Assembly: GCA_964485695.1 (NCBI GenBank)
Contig: CAZAKZ010000031.1
Coordinates: 1 to 45,701, forward strand
Length of the DNA stretch: 45,701 nucleotides
Direction of reading: 5' to 3'
DNA from: CAZAKZ01 sp964485695
Lineage (GTDB): Bacteria > Planctomycetota > JAFGQW01
A model generated the notes under the pieces. It was not told the DNA's origin and ran no database searches. It was given only the letters and a program-made list of their open reading frames with translations. The position numbers were made by a program, and so were the translations under genes. The stretch's first letter is position 1. Each line of letters starts with the position of its first letter. Below, piece after piece: positions 1-8,834 of this stretch.

Positions 1-159
1 ATCCGGGAGGCCCTGGCCCTCGAGAAAGATGGAAACGACGAGAAGGCCAAGCACCTTCTCGAACGGGTCTACAAGGAGTTCAGGCCCTTCGAGATCTCTG
101 AAAAGGCCAGGAACGAACTGTCTGCGCTGCGCAAGAGGATCGCGAGCAAGGGAAAATAA
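1..159 (+). CDS. C-terminal end of a truncated helical protein
   Basis: An open frame enters from the left edge and stops at TAA 157-159, giving the last 52 residues of a protein. The tail is highly charged and helical (E, K, R and A-rich, ending in RIASKGK) and reads like the last helices of a TPR-type or coiled-coil protein, but it is too short to assign to a family. It converges on the sugar transferase gene, whose stop lies 20 bp away on the other strand. The product and start are outside the window. Confidence 0.6.
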   Translation: MREALALEKDGNDEKAKHLLERVYKEFRPFEISEKARNELSALRKRIASKGK

Positions 160-179
160 ATTCCTTAGAGGCTGCGCAA

Positions 180-1670
180 TTACATTCCCGTTCCCCGCAG
201 CACCGTGGGTATCGTCCTCAGCAGGACCAGGAAATCGAGGGTGAGGGACCAGTTGTCGATGTAACGAAGGTCCATCCTCATCCACTCCTCGAATCCGATC
301 TTGTTCCGCCCCGAGACCTGCCAGAAGCACGTCAAGCCGGGCCGCATGCTCAGCCTCCGGAGCTGCCAGAAGTTGTAATCCTTGACCTCTTCGGGGATTG
401 GCGGCCGGGGCCCGACCAGGCTCATCTCCCCCTTGAAAATGTTGAAGAGCTGGGGGAGTTCGTCGAGGCTGTATTTCCTGAGAAACCGGCCGATCCTGGT
501 GATGCGCGGATCGTATTGAATCTTGAAAACCGGTCCGGAGGCCTCGTTCTTCTCTAGAAGGGCCTTTTTCTTGTCCTCGGCCTCGACGCACATGGTGCGG
601 AACTTGAGGAGCTGGAACGGCCGCCCGTTCAGGCCGGAGCGCGTCTGGCAGAAGAGAATCGGGCTCGGAGAAGTCAGCTTTACGGCCAGGGCGATCGCCG
701 CGAGCACGGGACTCAGGCAGAGGATGCCCAGAAGAGAGACGACAAAATCGATGTTGCGCTTGATCGCAAGCCGATAGGTCGGCGCAGGTCCACGGGCGTA
801 TGCCAGGGTTTGGTTACTCCCGAGACCGGAAATTTCCCTGCGGGGCTCCCCGATATCGAATATGTCGGACAGGACATGGGTTCGGATGCCCGCCTCGCTG
901 CAGGCCTTGAGCACTTTCTCTGTTTCCTGGTACCGGGACCGGACCGGCAGGGTGATGACCACCTCGTCCACCAAACCGCCGTAGAGAAGACCGGGCAGCT
1001 TGTCGATGTTCCCCATGTAGGAGACGTCTTCCGTGTCGACGGCCCTGGCCGGGTTGTGGGGCTCGGGGTCCAGGAGCCCGATCACCTTGATGCGATCCTG
1101 TGGATTCAACCGGAGGTATTCCAGGATCTGTCGCGTTCTCTCGTTATTGCCCACGAGGAGAATCCGGAGGTGATGTTGAGTGGAGGCCTTCACCCAGTCG
1201 ACGATCTTCAGTTCTACGTAACGAACGATGAGGAGTCCCCCGAAGCCGGAGAAGAGCAGGGCGGCCAGCAGGATTCCGTCCATGGGTCGAGGCGCGGGAC
1301 AGACCGAAAGGGCCATGCAGGACAGAGCCAGGGTCTGGAGGAAGTGCCACCCGATGTGGAGGCTGCCGCGAAGGAAACCGTTGTTTTGAAACACCGCATG
1401 CGGGGTTCGCCAGGTGCCGAGGAGGGCCCACAAGATCAGTATGAAGCCGACCTGCAAGAGGCGTTCTTCCTCGAGAAGTCGGATGGGTTCAGATTCCAGG
1501 AGACGAATTGTCGCGGCGAAGCAGACCGTAAGGACCGCCAGGTCGGCCAGCAGGGTGATGAGGCCGCCGCCCCGAGGATCGATGCTTGCGATGTTGATCC
1601 TCTGAACGGTCCGCCTCGCCGGCAGTGTGCTCCAGGCTACCTTGGTTTGAAAATTGGCCTCGGTGAACAT
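180..1670 (-). CDS. Polyprenyl-phosphate sugar-1-phosphate transferase (WbaP/EpsE type)
   Basis: Initiating enzyme of surface polysaccharide synthesis: it moves a sugar-1-phosphate from a nucleotide sugar onto undecaprenyl phosphate at the inner membrane. The N-terminal half shows about four hydrophobic spans, then a Rossmann-like CoA-binding_3 domain starting at ILLVGNNERTR. The C-terminal third is the bacterial sugar transferase domain: a membrane helix after KRNIDF, then LLKFRTM, SLDELPQLFNIFKGEMSLVG, GPRPP and RPGLTCFWQVSGRN. I chose ATG 1670 (MFTEANF), which has GGATCAA upstream; a GTG at 1730 in the same frame would add 20 residues but has no ribosome-binding site. About 496 residues is normal for the family. 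The sugar specificity cannot be read from sequence. Confidence 0.93.
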   Translation of the reverse strand: MFTEANFQTKVAWSTLPARRTVQRINIASIDPRGGGLITLLADLAVLTVCFAATIRLLESEPIRLLEEERLLQVGFILILWALLGTWRTPHAVFQNNGFLRGSLHIGWHFLQTLALSCMALSVCPAPRPMDGILLAALLFSGFGGLLIVRYVELKIVDWVKASTQHHLRILLVGNNERTRQILEYLRLNPQDRIKVIGLLDPEPHNPARAVDTEDVSYMGNIDKLPGLLYGGLVDEVVITLPVRSRYQETEKVLKACSEAGIRTHVLSDIFDIGEPRREISGLGSNQTLAYARGPAPTYRLAIKRNIDFVVSLLGILCLSPVLAAIALAVKLTSPSPILFCQTRSGLNGRPFQLLKFRTMCVEAEDKKKALLEKNEASGPVFKIQYDPRITRIGRFLRKYSLDELPQLFNIFKGEMSLVGPRPPIPEEVKDYNFWQLRRLSMRPGLTCFWQVSGRNKIGFEEWMRMDLRYIDNWSLTLDFLVLLRTIPTVLRGTGM

Positions 1671-1866
1671 TTGATCCAATAGAATCGAGTAAGTCTTAGG
1701 ATGGGAGTGAAACGGAGAGAAGCCGCCCACCGACGAAAGCGCCGGAACTTCGGGCGTTCATTCCTTCCAAATCGTCTCCATTTCAGGCCCGTTTTCATAT
1801 ATCGGGACTTCCGGGGGCCCAGATGTGGAAATATTTTTACGCCGCTCTGTTTGCGACAGATACGAT

Positions 1867-2856
1867 TCAGACCTTGCGAAGGCCGAGGATGAAGGCGATG
1901 GCGGCGATGGCGTTGGCGACCTTGGCTCGTGCCGCCCGCCCCCGCCGGAAGCGGTTCTTCAGGAAGAGTATCGAATAGAGCCCGAGATCCACGACCTCTG
2001 TTACGAGCATTCCCCATTGCCCGTAGTACTTGCGCATGTGCCGCCGCCGGCTCTTCAGCATGTGCTCTGCATGGTAGGATTCGAAGGGCCCGGAACTCGC
2101 CTTTTCATCCAGACTTCGCCCCCCGAGGTGGGAGACCCTGGCGTGCGGTATGAACCAGACCTGCCAGCCGCGGGTCGCCATCCTCCGACACCAGTCGGTC
2201 TCCTCGAAATAGAGGAAATAGCCCTCGTCCATGAGGCCGACCTCGTCTATGGCCTTTTTTCTCACCATGAAACAGGCGCCGCTGACCCAGTCCACTCGAA
2301 TGGGTCCGCGCAGGCTTCTCGCCACCACTTCGGGCCGGATCAGGTGGTGGGATCGAGGGAAAAGGCGCCCCAGCCGCGTTTCGCTGAACAGAGAGCTCAG
2401 AGGCGTGGGGAAGTGGACAAAAGGGGGCTGAAGTTCTCCGTCCTCCTCGATGAGTCGAGCCCCGCATACCCCGGCCTTCGGATGCCGCTGCATGAATTCC
2501 AGCATGTCGGCCAGGGGCCTTTTTCGGAGGAACGCGTCCGGATTTAGGAGGAGGATGATCCTGCCCCGCGATTCCCGGATCCCCTGGTTGCAGGCCGCGG
2601 CAAAGCCGCGGTTTTCGGCGTTTTGCATCAGCCGAACCCGGGGAAATTGTTCCGCAACCAGGTCGGACGATCCATCCTCGCTGTGGTTGTCCACCACGAG
2701 GAACTCCACGCCCAGGCCGCGAGACGCATTCATGGCGGCTTTGAGGCATTTCCCGAGCATTTCGCGGGAGTTGTAGCTCACGATGACCACGGACAGATCC
2801 TGCGTTCCAGGTGTCTTGACGGCCGTCTGAGCCGGTGATTGTTGCAGTCGAGTCAT
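1867..2856 (-). CDS. GT2 glycosyltransferase, rhamnosyltransferase-like
   Basis: Family 2 (GT-A fold) glycosyltransferase acting on the cytoplasmic side of the membrane. The N-terminus has the nucleotide-sugar fold start LSVVIVSYNSREML, the motif VVDNHSEDGS, then ENRGFAAACNQGI and LLLNPDAFL (the D-x-D-equivalent region). A later WVSGACFMVRK and DEGYFLYFEETDWC match the WbbL/rhamnosyltransferase-like subgroup. ATG 2856 (MTRLQQ) gives 329 residues; ATG 2892 in the same frame would add 12 low-complexity residues, and neither has a strong ribosome-binding site. It sits upstream of the initiating transferase on the same strand, separated by about 200 bp. Donor and acceptor are unknown. Confidence 0.9.
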   Translation of the reverse strand: MTRLQQSPAQTAVKTPGTQDLSVVIVSYNSREMLGKCLKAAMNASRGLGVEFLVVDNHSEDGSSDLVAEQFPRVRLMQNAENRGFAAACNQGIRESRGRIILLLNPDAFLRKRPLADMLEFMQRHPKAGVCGARLIEEDGELQPPFVHFPTPLSSLFSETRLGRLFPRSHHLIRPEVVARSLRGPIRVDWVSGACFMVRKKAIDEVGLMDEGYFLYFEETDWCRRMATRGWQVWFIPHARVSHLGGRSLDEKASSGPFESYHAEHMLKSRRRHMRKYYGQWGMLVTEVVDLGLYSILFLKNRFRRGRAARAKVANAIAAIAFILGLRKV

Positions 2857-2892
2857 GGCATGTATATTCCACGGAGCCGGGGGCGGCACCAT

Positions 2893-3297
2893 GCCGCTAC
2901 GGGCTTACTCATTGCCATCGGATTTCCCTGAAATGGAAACGAAATAAATTGTTATGAACTTTTTTCCGGTTCTCGGGAAAGGACTGGCGATTTGCTGATA
3001 TTTCGATAAAAATTGTCGACTTCAAACCCGCGCCAGAAGTTACGAGTCTTCAAACGGCTATGGAAAAGGAGAAGCCGTACGGATTTCTGTAAACCAGGAA
3101 AGTCCGTACCCACGCGTTCCGGAGCCGCATGTTAGAGCTTGATTGCGCATCCGCGTGTGGTACTTTTTATTAGGCTCAAAAGGGGCATTAACCGCACAGG
3201 GAAAGAGACGTCGGTCGACTTCGTACAGGAGCTCGGATCCCATCCATTGACCGGGCCCGGTTGAAGTGATTCCGGCGGTTTACAGGGGGCATGATCC
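2893..3297. promoter_or_regulatory. Divergent intergenic region, 405 bp
   Basis: This spacer lies between the minus-strand glycosyltransferase and the plus-strand PKD/beta-helix gene, so it should carry promoters for both. It is AT-richer than its surroundings, notably around 2935-3020. A weak sigma70-like pair on the plus strand is TTGATT (3139-3144), 16 bp, TACTTT (3161-3166), about 130 bp ahead of the start codon. I see no convincing small gene or RNA; open frames here lack ribosome-binding sites and coding character. Confidence 0.35.
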
Positions 3298-5538
3298 ATG
3301 CTGCAAACGCACAGGGCCACCACCACGTCGATTCTTCAACTCGCGATTCTCATCCTCCTGATCTCCGGCGTTGCCGGAGCTGACGAGATCCAGGTTTCCC
3401 TCAAGGCCACCCGGACCTCGGGGGTGGCACCGCTTCCGGTGTTTTTTGACGCCACGGGCACGACGATCACATCCGGCAGTCTACACGACGTGGAGTTCCT
3501 GTGGGATTTCGGCGACTCGAAGTCGAAACATCCCACCGCCTCCGGATTCACGGCCGCCCACGTGTTCGAGCATCCAGGCCTTTACAATGTCGAAGTCCAG
3601 GTGAAGGACGCCAGCGGCACGAAGCTGACCCGCAACGTGAAGATCTCGGTTTCAGCGTTTTCCGGAGCGACGTATTACGTCGCCGCATCTGGAAGCGACT
3701 CCAATGACGGCAAATCCGAGGCCCGGCCGTTCAAGACGTTCGACCACGCCATGGGCACCCTGAAGGATGTCCTCGCGTTCAATACGGCTCCCGTGCGGGT
3801 GCTCTTCAGACGGGGCGATCATTTCACAACGAAAACCGGCGTGTCGTTCGGCCACCACCGAAACGGCAAGCCCGCCATCATCGGCGCCTACGGCTCTGGT
3901 GAAAAGCCCGTGATCCAGAACCTCGGCGGGGAGAACGATTTCACCTTTTTCTTCGGGGAATGCAGCGGATTTCGCTGGATGGACCTGGAGCTTACGGGGA
4001 CGTACGACTTCAAGAAGGACACCGGCCCCTCCATCACCCACGTATACCTCACCGACAAGTCCCGTGACTTCCTGATGTATCGGGTGACCTCTAACACCTC
4101 GGGACAGCTGTTCATCGTCGGGTCCACCAATCCCATGGACAAGGAGGAGTTGTTCGTTGTGGATTGCGAGGTGAAAGAGTTCGAGGGTGTGGGCGTGCAC
4201 ATCGCCGGCCGGCACGTGGCTGTCATAGGCACGAGCCTCATCAAGTCGTCCTTCACTCACCTTCTCAGGGTCTGGTATGCGGACCGGGGCGTGTTCTCGG
4301 AGAACATTCTTCACTTTCCGAGCTACAACCACCCCTACAGGGGGCGGCACGCCCTCAAGTTCCACGCGGACACCGGTGGTCGGAGTGGAAAGTCCAGATA
4401 TTCCGTCGTTTCAGACAACGAATTCGTCGGATGCACCTGGTCGGTGGTGGTGGGGCCACAGGACAAGGCGAGCACGGAGTACCTCGAGCACATCGTCATC
4501 GAGAGGAACCTCTTCGTGGCGGACTCCAACACCCGGAGAGCGCTTCTCATCATTGCTGACGACGTGACCGTCCGCAACAACCTCTTCTTCACCGAGGAGG
4601 GATCCACCATCGATACCGTGGATCACATCGTCATCTGCAAGTACTCGCGGATTCCGGATTCAAAGCGCGTCAGGATCTTCAACAACACCGCCGTCGACCT
4701 CCGGCGGGACAGCCTGACGGCCCGGTTCCTCGACATCGAGACCACCGCGAGCACCGGCCTCGAGGTCCGGAACAACATCTTCTACGCGCCCTCCAAGACC
4801 GGTGACACCTGCTGTGGTATCCGTTTCCTGAACAGCCACACCCTCATGAACCTCTCGTCCGACTACAACCTGTGGTATCTGCCGGGGCTCAAGAATCGGG
4901 TCGTGGCTCGTGACGCGGCAATGCGCAAGGGCTACTCCCTGCCCGAATGGCAGGCGCTGGGCGAGGGGGAGGGCTCCAAGAACGAGGACCCCCGGTTCAC
5001 GAGTCCGAAACTCGGCCACCTGTTTCTGGAAGAGGGGAGCCCGGCCATCGACGCCGGTTCGAAGATTCCCGGCGTCTATGAGTCCATGAACGGGATTCGG
5101 CGTCCCCAGGGCCATTCAACGGATATGGGCGCATTCGAGGCTCCGGAGGTCTCCGGCGTCGGCAATGCAGCCCTCATCGTCGCTCCGCGGGCTCCGGCCC
5201 CGGGAAACACGGTCAAGCTCTCCATCGAAGCACCCGGCGCAGGCGGCTTCAGGTTTCAGGTAGGCCTCTCTTTCCGGACGTTTCCGGCAATCCGCGGCCC
5301 CGGCGGCTTTCCGATTCCTCTGGCGGATGATTCTCTTCTGAGGTTCAGCGTCCAAACCGGGAACAACAAGGTCTTCTGGAATTTTACGAACTGCCTCGAT
5401 GCCGGAGGACGGGCCCAGGCCGGAGTCGCCATACCCCCCCTCAATGAGCTGAGGGGCGCCGGCTTTTATGCGGCCGCCCTGGTGTGGGATTCGAAATCGG
5501 TGCGAGTTACTAACCCGGTACCCATCCGGATCAACTGA
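3298..5538 (+). CDS. Secreted PKD-domain and right-handed beta-helix protein
   Basis: Secreted or surface-attached protein of 746 residues. Residues 1-28 form a Sec signal peptide (a hydrophobic run ending GVAGA). Residues about 31-115 form a PKD domain with the hallmark FLWDFGD and a closing YNVEVQVKD strand. The core from about residue 123 (YYVAASGSDSNDGK) to about 600 is a right-handed parallel beta-helix of the type in polysaccharide lyases and epimerases, with repeated short strands such as VRNNLFF and VRNNIFY. It ends with GSPAIDAG and DMGAFEAPE, the usual close of the choice-of-anchor Q region. A further beta-rich domain of about 120 residues follows. Its place inside the polysaccharide locus suggests that it binds or trims the polymer. 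No catalytic residues can be assigned safely. Confidence 0.85.
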   Translation: MLQTHRATTTSILQLAILILLISGVAGADEIQVSLKATRTSGVAPLPVFFDATGTTITSGSLHDVEFLWDFGDSKSKHPTASGFTAAHVFEHPGLYNVEVQVKDASGTKLTRNVKISVSAFSGATYYVAASGSDSNDGKSEARPFKTFDHAMGTLKDVLAFNTAPVRVLFRRGDHFTTKTGVSFGHHRNGKPAIIGAYGSGEKPVIQNLGGENDFTFFFGECSGFRWMDLELTGTYDFKKDTGPSITHVYLTDKSRDFLMYRVTSNTSGQLFIVGSTNPMDKEELFVVDCEVKEFEGVGVHIAGRHVAVIGTSLIKSSFTHLLRVWYADRGVFSENILHFPSYNHPYRGRHALKFHADTGGRSGKSRYSVVSDNEFVGCTWSVVVGPQDKASTEYLEHIVIERNLFVADSNTRRALLIIADDVTVRNNLFFTEEGSTIDTVDHIVICKYSRIPDSKRVRIFNNTAVDLRRDSLTARFLDIETTASTGLEVRNNIFYAPSKTGDTCCGIRFLNSHTLMNLSSDYNLWYLPGLKNRVVARDAAMRKGYSLPEWQALGEGEGSKNEDPRFTSPKLGHLFLEEGSPAIDAGSKIPGVYESMNGIRRPQGHSTDMGAFEAPEVSGVGNAALIVAPRAPAPGNTVKLSIEAPGAGGFRFQVGLSFRTFPAIRGPGGFPIPLADDSLLRFSVQTGNNKVFWNFTNCLDAGGRAQAGVAIPPLNELRGAGFYAAALVWDSKSVRVTNPVPIRIN

Positions 5539-5652
5539 TTCCATCGGGCCCCTGCCCGTCTCAATTTGATTGCCCTCGAATCCCCGCTCGTTTCGAGAAT
5601 CCACTCCCCGTCCTGGTGGAGTCCATCCGATAACTCGTATGGAGTGATTCAC

Positions 5653-5664
5653 AAGACGTAAACC
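5653..5664 (+). repeat. Leader motif copy 1 (AAGACGTAAACC)
   Basis: The 12-mer AAGACGTAAACC lies 19 bp ahead of the flippase start codon and is preceded, four bases upstream, by TGAT (5645-5648). The same arrangement, TGAT-N4-AAGACGTRAACC, occurs ahead of the thioredoxin-HEAT gene at 7414-7433. A shared regulatory or leader element is possible. Confidence 0.35.
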
Positions 5665-5683
5665 AGCCGGGGGCATCGGCATC

Positions 5684-7333
5684 ATGGAGACGAGCGGGGC
5701 TCAGAGCCAGGGGGCAGCAGCCGTCAGCGGAGACGTCCTGGCGCGAAATTCCGTCTTTGAGCTGCTTGCTCAGGCCTCGCGCACCGTGCTGAAGATCGTC
5801 CAGACCCCCATCGTCCTGGCCGTTCTCGGCCTCGAGCGCTACGGCATCTTCTCCCTCATCTTCGTCCTTTGCGTCTACATAGAGCAGTTCAACATGAGCT
5901 TCGGGTTCGCCTACTCGAAGTTCACGGCAGAATTCGACGTGAAGGGAGATTTCAAAAAACTGGCGGCCGTGATCAGCTCGGGCATCGTCATCGTCTGCAG
6001 CGGGGCAGCGGTGGTCATCGGCCTGTTCTGGATGTTCCAGACGCCCATCCTCTCCTTCTTCGGCGTCCACGAGACGTTCATCGAAGACGCCAGCGCCGCC
6101 TTTTTCGTCGTGGTTTTCGCGCTCCTGATACGGATGAGCGTGGGGTGCTACTGGCGCATGCTCGCGGGCCTGCAGCGCGTGGATCTCCAGAAGAAACTGG
6201 AGATCGTCGCCAACGTTCTCGAGATGGGCTTGTCCCTCGTCCTGCTCTTCACCCTTGGCGGGGTGGTTTCCCTGGCGCTGGCCTTCCTGGCCCACGAGGC
6301 GTTTCTGGCGGTCTCGTCGTGGTGGATGTGGCGGCGGCTCCGGGCGCCCCTTGGCCTTTCTCCCTTCAAGGCGAGCCGCTACGGCTTCCGCCGTATTCTG
6401 TCCCTCGGCGGCAAGTTTCAGCTCCTCTCGCTCCTGGGCATGGGGATCACCCAGAGCATGAAGCTGGTCCTCTCGGCCCTGTTCGGAACCGCCATGCTCG
6501 GCATCTACGACCTGGCCGACAAGATCGTGAACATGGGGCGCATGGCACCCATGGCCATCATCAATCCGCTCTTGCCGGCCTTCACGAACCTCCACGTGCG
6601 CGGCGCCTTGAAAGAAGCCCTGGCCCTCTACCTCCGGGTCTCCAGGATCCTGGCCCTGATCACGTTCACGGTATTCGGTTTCGTGCTTCTGGTGCCGGAT
6701 CTCTTCCTCTACGGGTGGACGGGCATCTCGTTCCAGTATGCACCGCAAGTGCTTCAGATCCTGATCCTCTCGGCCGCCATCCACCTGCTTACGGGCGTGG
6801 GCACGGCCTCTCTCAGAAGCCGTGAATCCCTCTCCTACGAGTTCAAGTACTACGGCCTGCAGATGGCCACCATCCTCGTGCTCCTCTATCCCCTCTATCT
6901 GGCCTGGGGATTCTTGGGGCTCGTCACGGCCTTCAGCACCGGCTTCGGCCTGGGCGCTCTGTGGTTCCTGGTGGCGTACGGACGCCTCGAGAACATTCCC
7001 TTCCGTGTCTACCTGAGGTCCGTGGTCTACGAGCCCTCCGTCCGGGTGGTGGGTGTCATGGGGCTGTTTCTCGGCCTGAAGGTGGTGTGGCCGTCCCTCT
7101 TCTCGATCCAGGCCACCCGGCTGACCGTGCTGCTGCACCTGGCCCTCCTCGGCACCGTCTTCTCGCTCATTGTCGGAGCGGTCGCCTGGTACTCGGGCCT
7201 CCTCGACCGCCGCGAGCGCGAGATGATTCAGCGATTCCGGGACAGGATATTTCGCCGGCGGGGCGGGCCGCCGTCCGAAGAGAAAACCCCGTCAGACCGG
7301 GAGCTGGAGCCCGTGGAGGTCGCCTCCGAATAA
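5684..7333 (+). CDS. Wzx-like polysaccharide flippase (MOP superfamily)
   Basis: Integral membrane protein of 549 residues that probably moves lipid-linked repeat units across the inner membrane. It has about 12-14 hydrophobic segments spread along the chain, starting with the amphipathic N-terminal stretch SVFELLAQASRTVLK typical of Wzx/RfbX proteins. The mid-region motif MLGIYDLADKIVNM and the following PLLPAF resemble the MOP consensus around the seventh helix. The C-terminus is a charged cytoplasmic tail (from about residue 505) rich in R, E and P. ATG 5684 follows a purine-poor leader, so the start is chosen by coding extent. The gene is flanked by two secreted-protein genes on the same strand, with 145 and 121 bp gaps, so it may be transcribed separately. 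Confidence 0.88.
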   Translation: METSGAQSQGAAAVSGDVLARNSVFELLAQASRTVLKIVQTPIVLAVLGLERYGIFSLIFVLCVYIEQFNMSFGFAYSKFTAEFDVKGDFKKLAAVISSGIVIVCSGAAVVIGLFWMFQTPILSFFGVHETFIEDASAAFFVVVFALLIRMSVGCYWRMLAGLQRVDLQKKLEIVANVLEMGLSLVLLFTLGGVVSLALAFLAHEAFLAVSSWWMWRRLRAPLGLSPFKASRYGFRRILSLGGKFQLLSLLGMGITQSMKLVLSALFGTAMLGIYDLADKIVNMGRMAPMAIINPLLPAFTNLHVRGALKEALALYLRVSRILALITFTVFGFVLLVPDLFLYGWTGISFQYAPQVLQILILSAAIHLLTGVGTASLRSRESLSYEFKYYGLQMATILVLLYPLYLAWGFLGLVTAFSTGFGLGALWFLVAYGRLENIPFRVYLRSVVYEPSVRVVGVMGLFLGLKVVWPSLFSIQATRLTVLLHLALLGTVFSLIVGAVAWYSGLLDRREREMIQRFRDRIFRRRGGPPSEEKTPSDRELEPVEVASE

Positions 7334-7421
7334 TCCGGGGTAATTCTGCACGAATCCTTCGAAAAAAAGCCGCAAAACGCGAAGGTAACTTTTCTTTCCG
7401 AGCGTAGTATCCCTGATCTGT

Positions 7422-7433
7422 AAGACGTGAACC
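7422..7433 (+). repeat. Leader motif copy 2 (AAGACGTGAACC)
   Basis: Second copy of the leader motif, 21 bp ahead of the next start codon, with TGAT at 7414-7417 in the same four-base spacing as the copy at 5645-5664. Confidence 0.35.
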
Positions 7434-7454
7434 GGCTTCTTCGAGGATCTCGAC

Positions 7455-8825
7455 ATGAAAACCACGGCCCGGAGGGCCTTGGCGCTGCTCGCGATTTCCC
7501 TTGTCGTCCTTTGCCCGCCTCTCCATGCTGGCGAGTCACTCCAGGTCGACTGGGTTCCCCATCTGGACGAGGCGATGAAGCGGGCGCAGATCCGCAACGT
7601 CCCCATCCTGGTCGCGGTGTGCAACGACGTTCCCGATGTCGTCGGCGACAGCCGGATCACAACCGTGAGCGGAGCCTGGAGTTGCTACCGCAGCCCCGGC
7701 GTGGTCGAAGCTTCCCGGACCCTCGTATGCGTCCTGGCCAGCCTGGATACCCATGGTTCCGGAGACGGCTCCGGAGGCACGAAAGGCAAGGCCGTTTGCC
7801 CCAGGTTCGGAAAGGTGTGCTGCGAAGACCATCAGAATACGGCAGACGTCATCCGAACCCGGTATCTAAAAAACGCCGACCTGGAATCCTCCTGGCTCCT
7901 GATACTCACCCCCGAAGGCAAGGTCCTGGATCGCTGGCCCCATGCACGTAACGCCGACGCTCTGACCCGGGCCATGAAGAGCGCCCACATCCTCTATCGA
8001 GACACCGCGACCGACGCGATCATCCGGGCATTGAAAATCGGAAAGCAGGATGCGAAGGCGTCCGCTTTCTGCAGCGCCCTGAAGTTCTTGTCCGTGGGCG
8101 ACGACATCGGACGCCTCGAGAAAGCGGTTTCCAAGTACCTGAAGAGGCTCCGGCGCGATCGCGAGCGCCGCGCCGCCTGGAGCGCCATCGAGAAGGACGG
8201 GTCCGAGGGGGCTCTTGCCCTGTTGCTCCCGGCCCTCGGGGAGAAATCCCCCCACCTCCGAAAGGAGGCCCTCGAGGTCTATGTCCATGCCGAGGCCTTT
8301 GCGTCGTTTCTGAGCCCTCTGTGCCGTCGCGTGCAAAAGGAAAGGAGCGAGCCCGTTCTCCTTGCTCTTGTGAAAGCCCTTGACGCCTATGCCTCGAAGT
8401 TCACCGGCGCTGTCCCCGCACTGAACCGTCTGGTGGTGCATGGCAGCCGATCGGTTCAGGTGGCGGCGACCCTGGCGGCAGCCTGGCCCGGCAACCACGC
8501 CATCTACCGCGAGCTCCTTGCTCGGGCCAGGGGCGCGGGGAATCCGGCGGTCCGATCCGCCGCCATCCTCGGCCTGGCCCAGATGAACGCCGGAAAAGCC
8601 CTGCCCGCCTTGAAGAGCATCCGGCGGAAAACGGGGAGGAAATCCTCTCTCACCGGCGTTCTGGATCTGGCCATTGCCAAGCTCGAGGGAGACGACTCCG
8701 TGAACAGGGCGTTTGAAGACGAGCGGGATCGGCTCCGACGCGAAGTGGATCCTACCGACAACAGCGATGTCGACCTGCGTCGGGACAGGACCGAGCGGCG
8801 CTGGAGGGCGCAGAACGGACTGTAG
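7455..8825 (+). CDS. Exported thioredoxin-like protein with HEAT-type repeats
   Basis: Protein of 456 residues with a Sec signal peptide (residues 1-25, cleavage near LHAGES). Residues about 30-175 look like a thioredoxin fold: an opening helix HLDEAMKRAQIRN, the strand VPILVAVC, and a late SSWLLILTPEGKVLDRW that matches the cis-proline strand region. No classical CxxC redox pair is present; instead there is a Cys-rich insert (CPRFGKVCC). Residues about 210-420 are helical hairpins rich in A, L and R, consistent with HEAT repeats. The last 30 residues are charged. The repeats suggest a protein-binding scaffold in the periplasm; the role is unknown. It lies inside the polysaccharide locus and converges on the next gene with a 9 bp gap. 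Confidence 0.75.
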   Translation: MKTTARRALALLAISLVVLCPPLHAGESLQVDWVPHLDEAMKRAQIRNVPILVAVCNDVPDVVGDSRITTVSGAWSCYRSPGVVEASRTLVCVLASLDTHGSGDGSGGTKGKAVCPRFGKVCCEDHQNTADVIRTRYLKNADLESSWLLILTPEGKVLDRWPHARNADALTRAMKSAHILYRDTATDAIIRALKIGKQDAKASAFCSALKFLSVGDDIGRLEKAVSKYLKRLRRDRERRAAWSAIEKDGSEGALALLLPALGEKSPHLRKEALEVYVHAEAFASFLSPLCRRVQKERSEPVLLALVKALDAYASKFTGAVPALNRLVVHGSRSVQVAATLAAAWPGNHAIYRELLARARGAGNPAVRSAAILGLAQMNAGKALPALKSIRRKTGRKSSLTGVLDLAIAKLEGDDSVNRAFEDERDRLRREVDPTDNSDVDLRRDRTERRWRAQNGL

Positions 8826-8834
8826 AGGCCCGGG

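Noticed and set aside
5561..7138. Long minus-strand frame opposite the flippase
   Set aside because: Rich in H, Q, E and G as expected for the complement of a membrane-protein gene; no family match.
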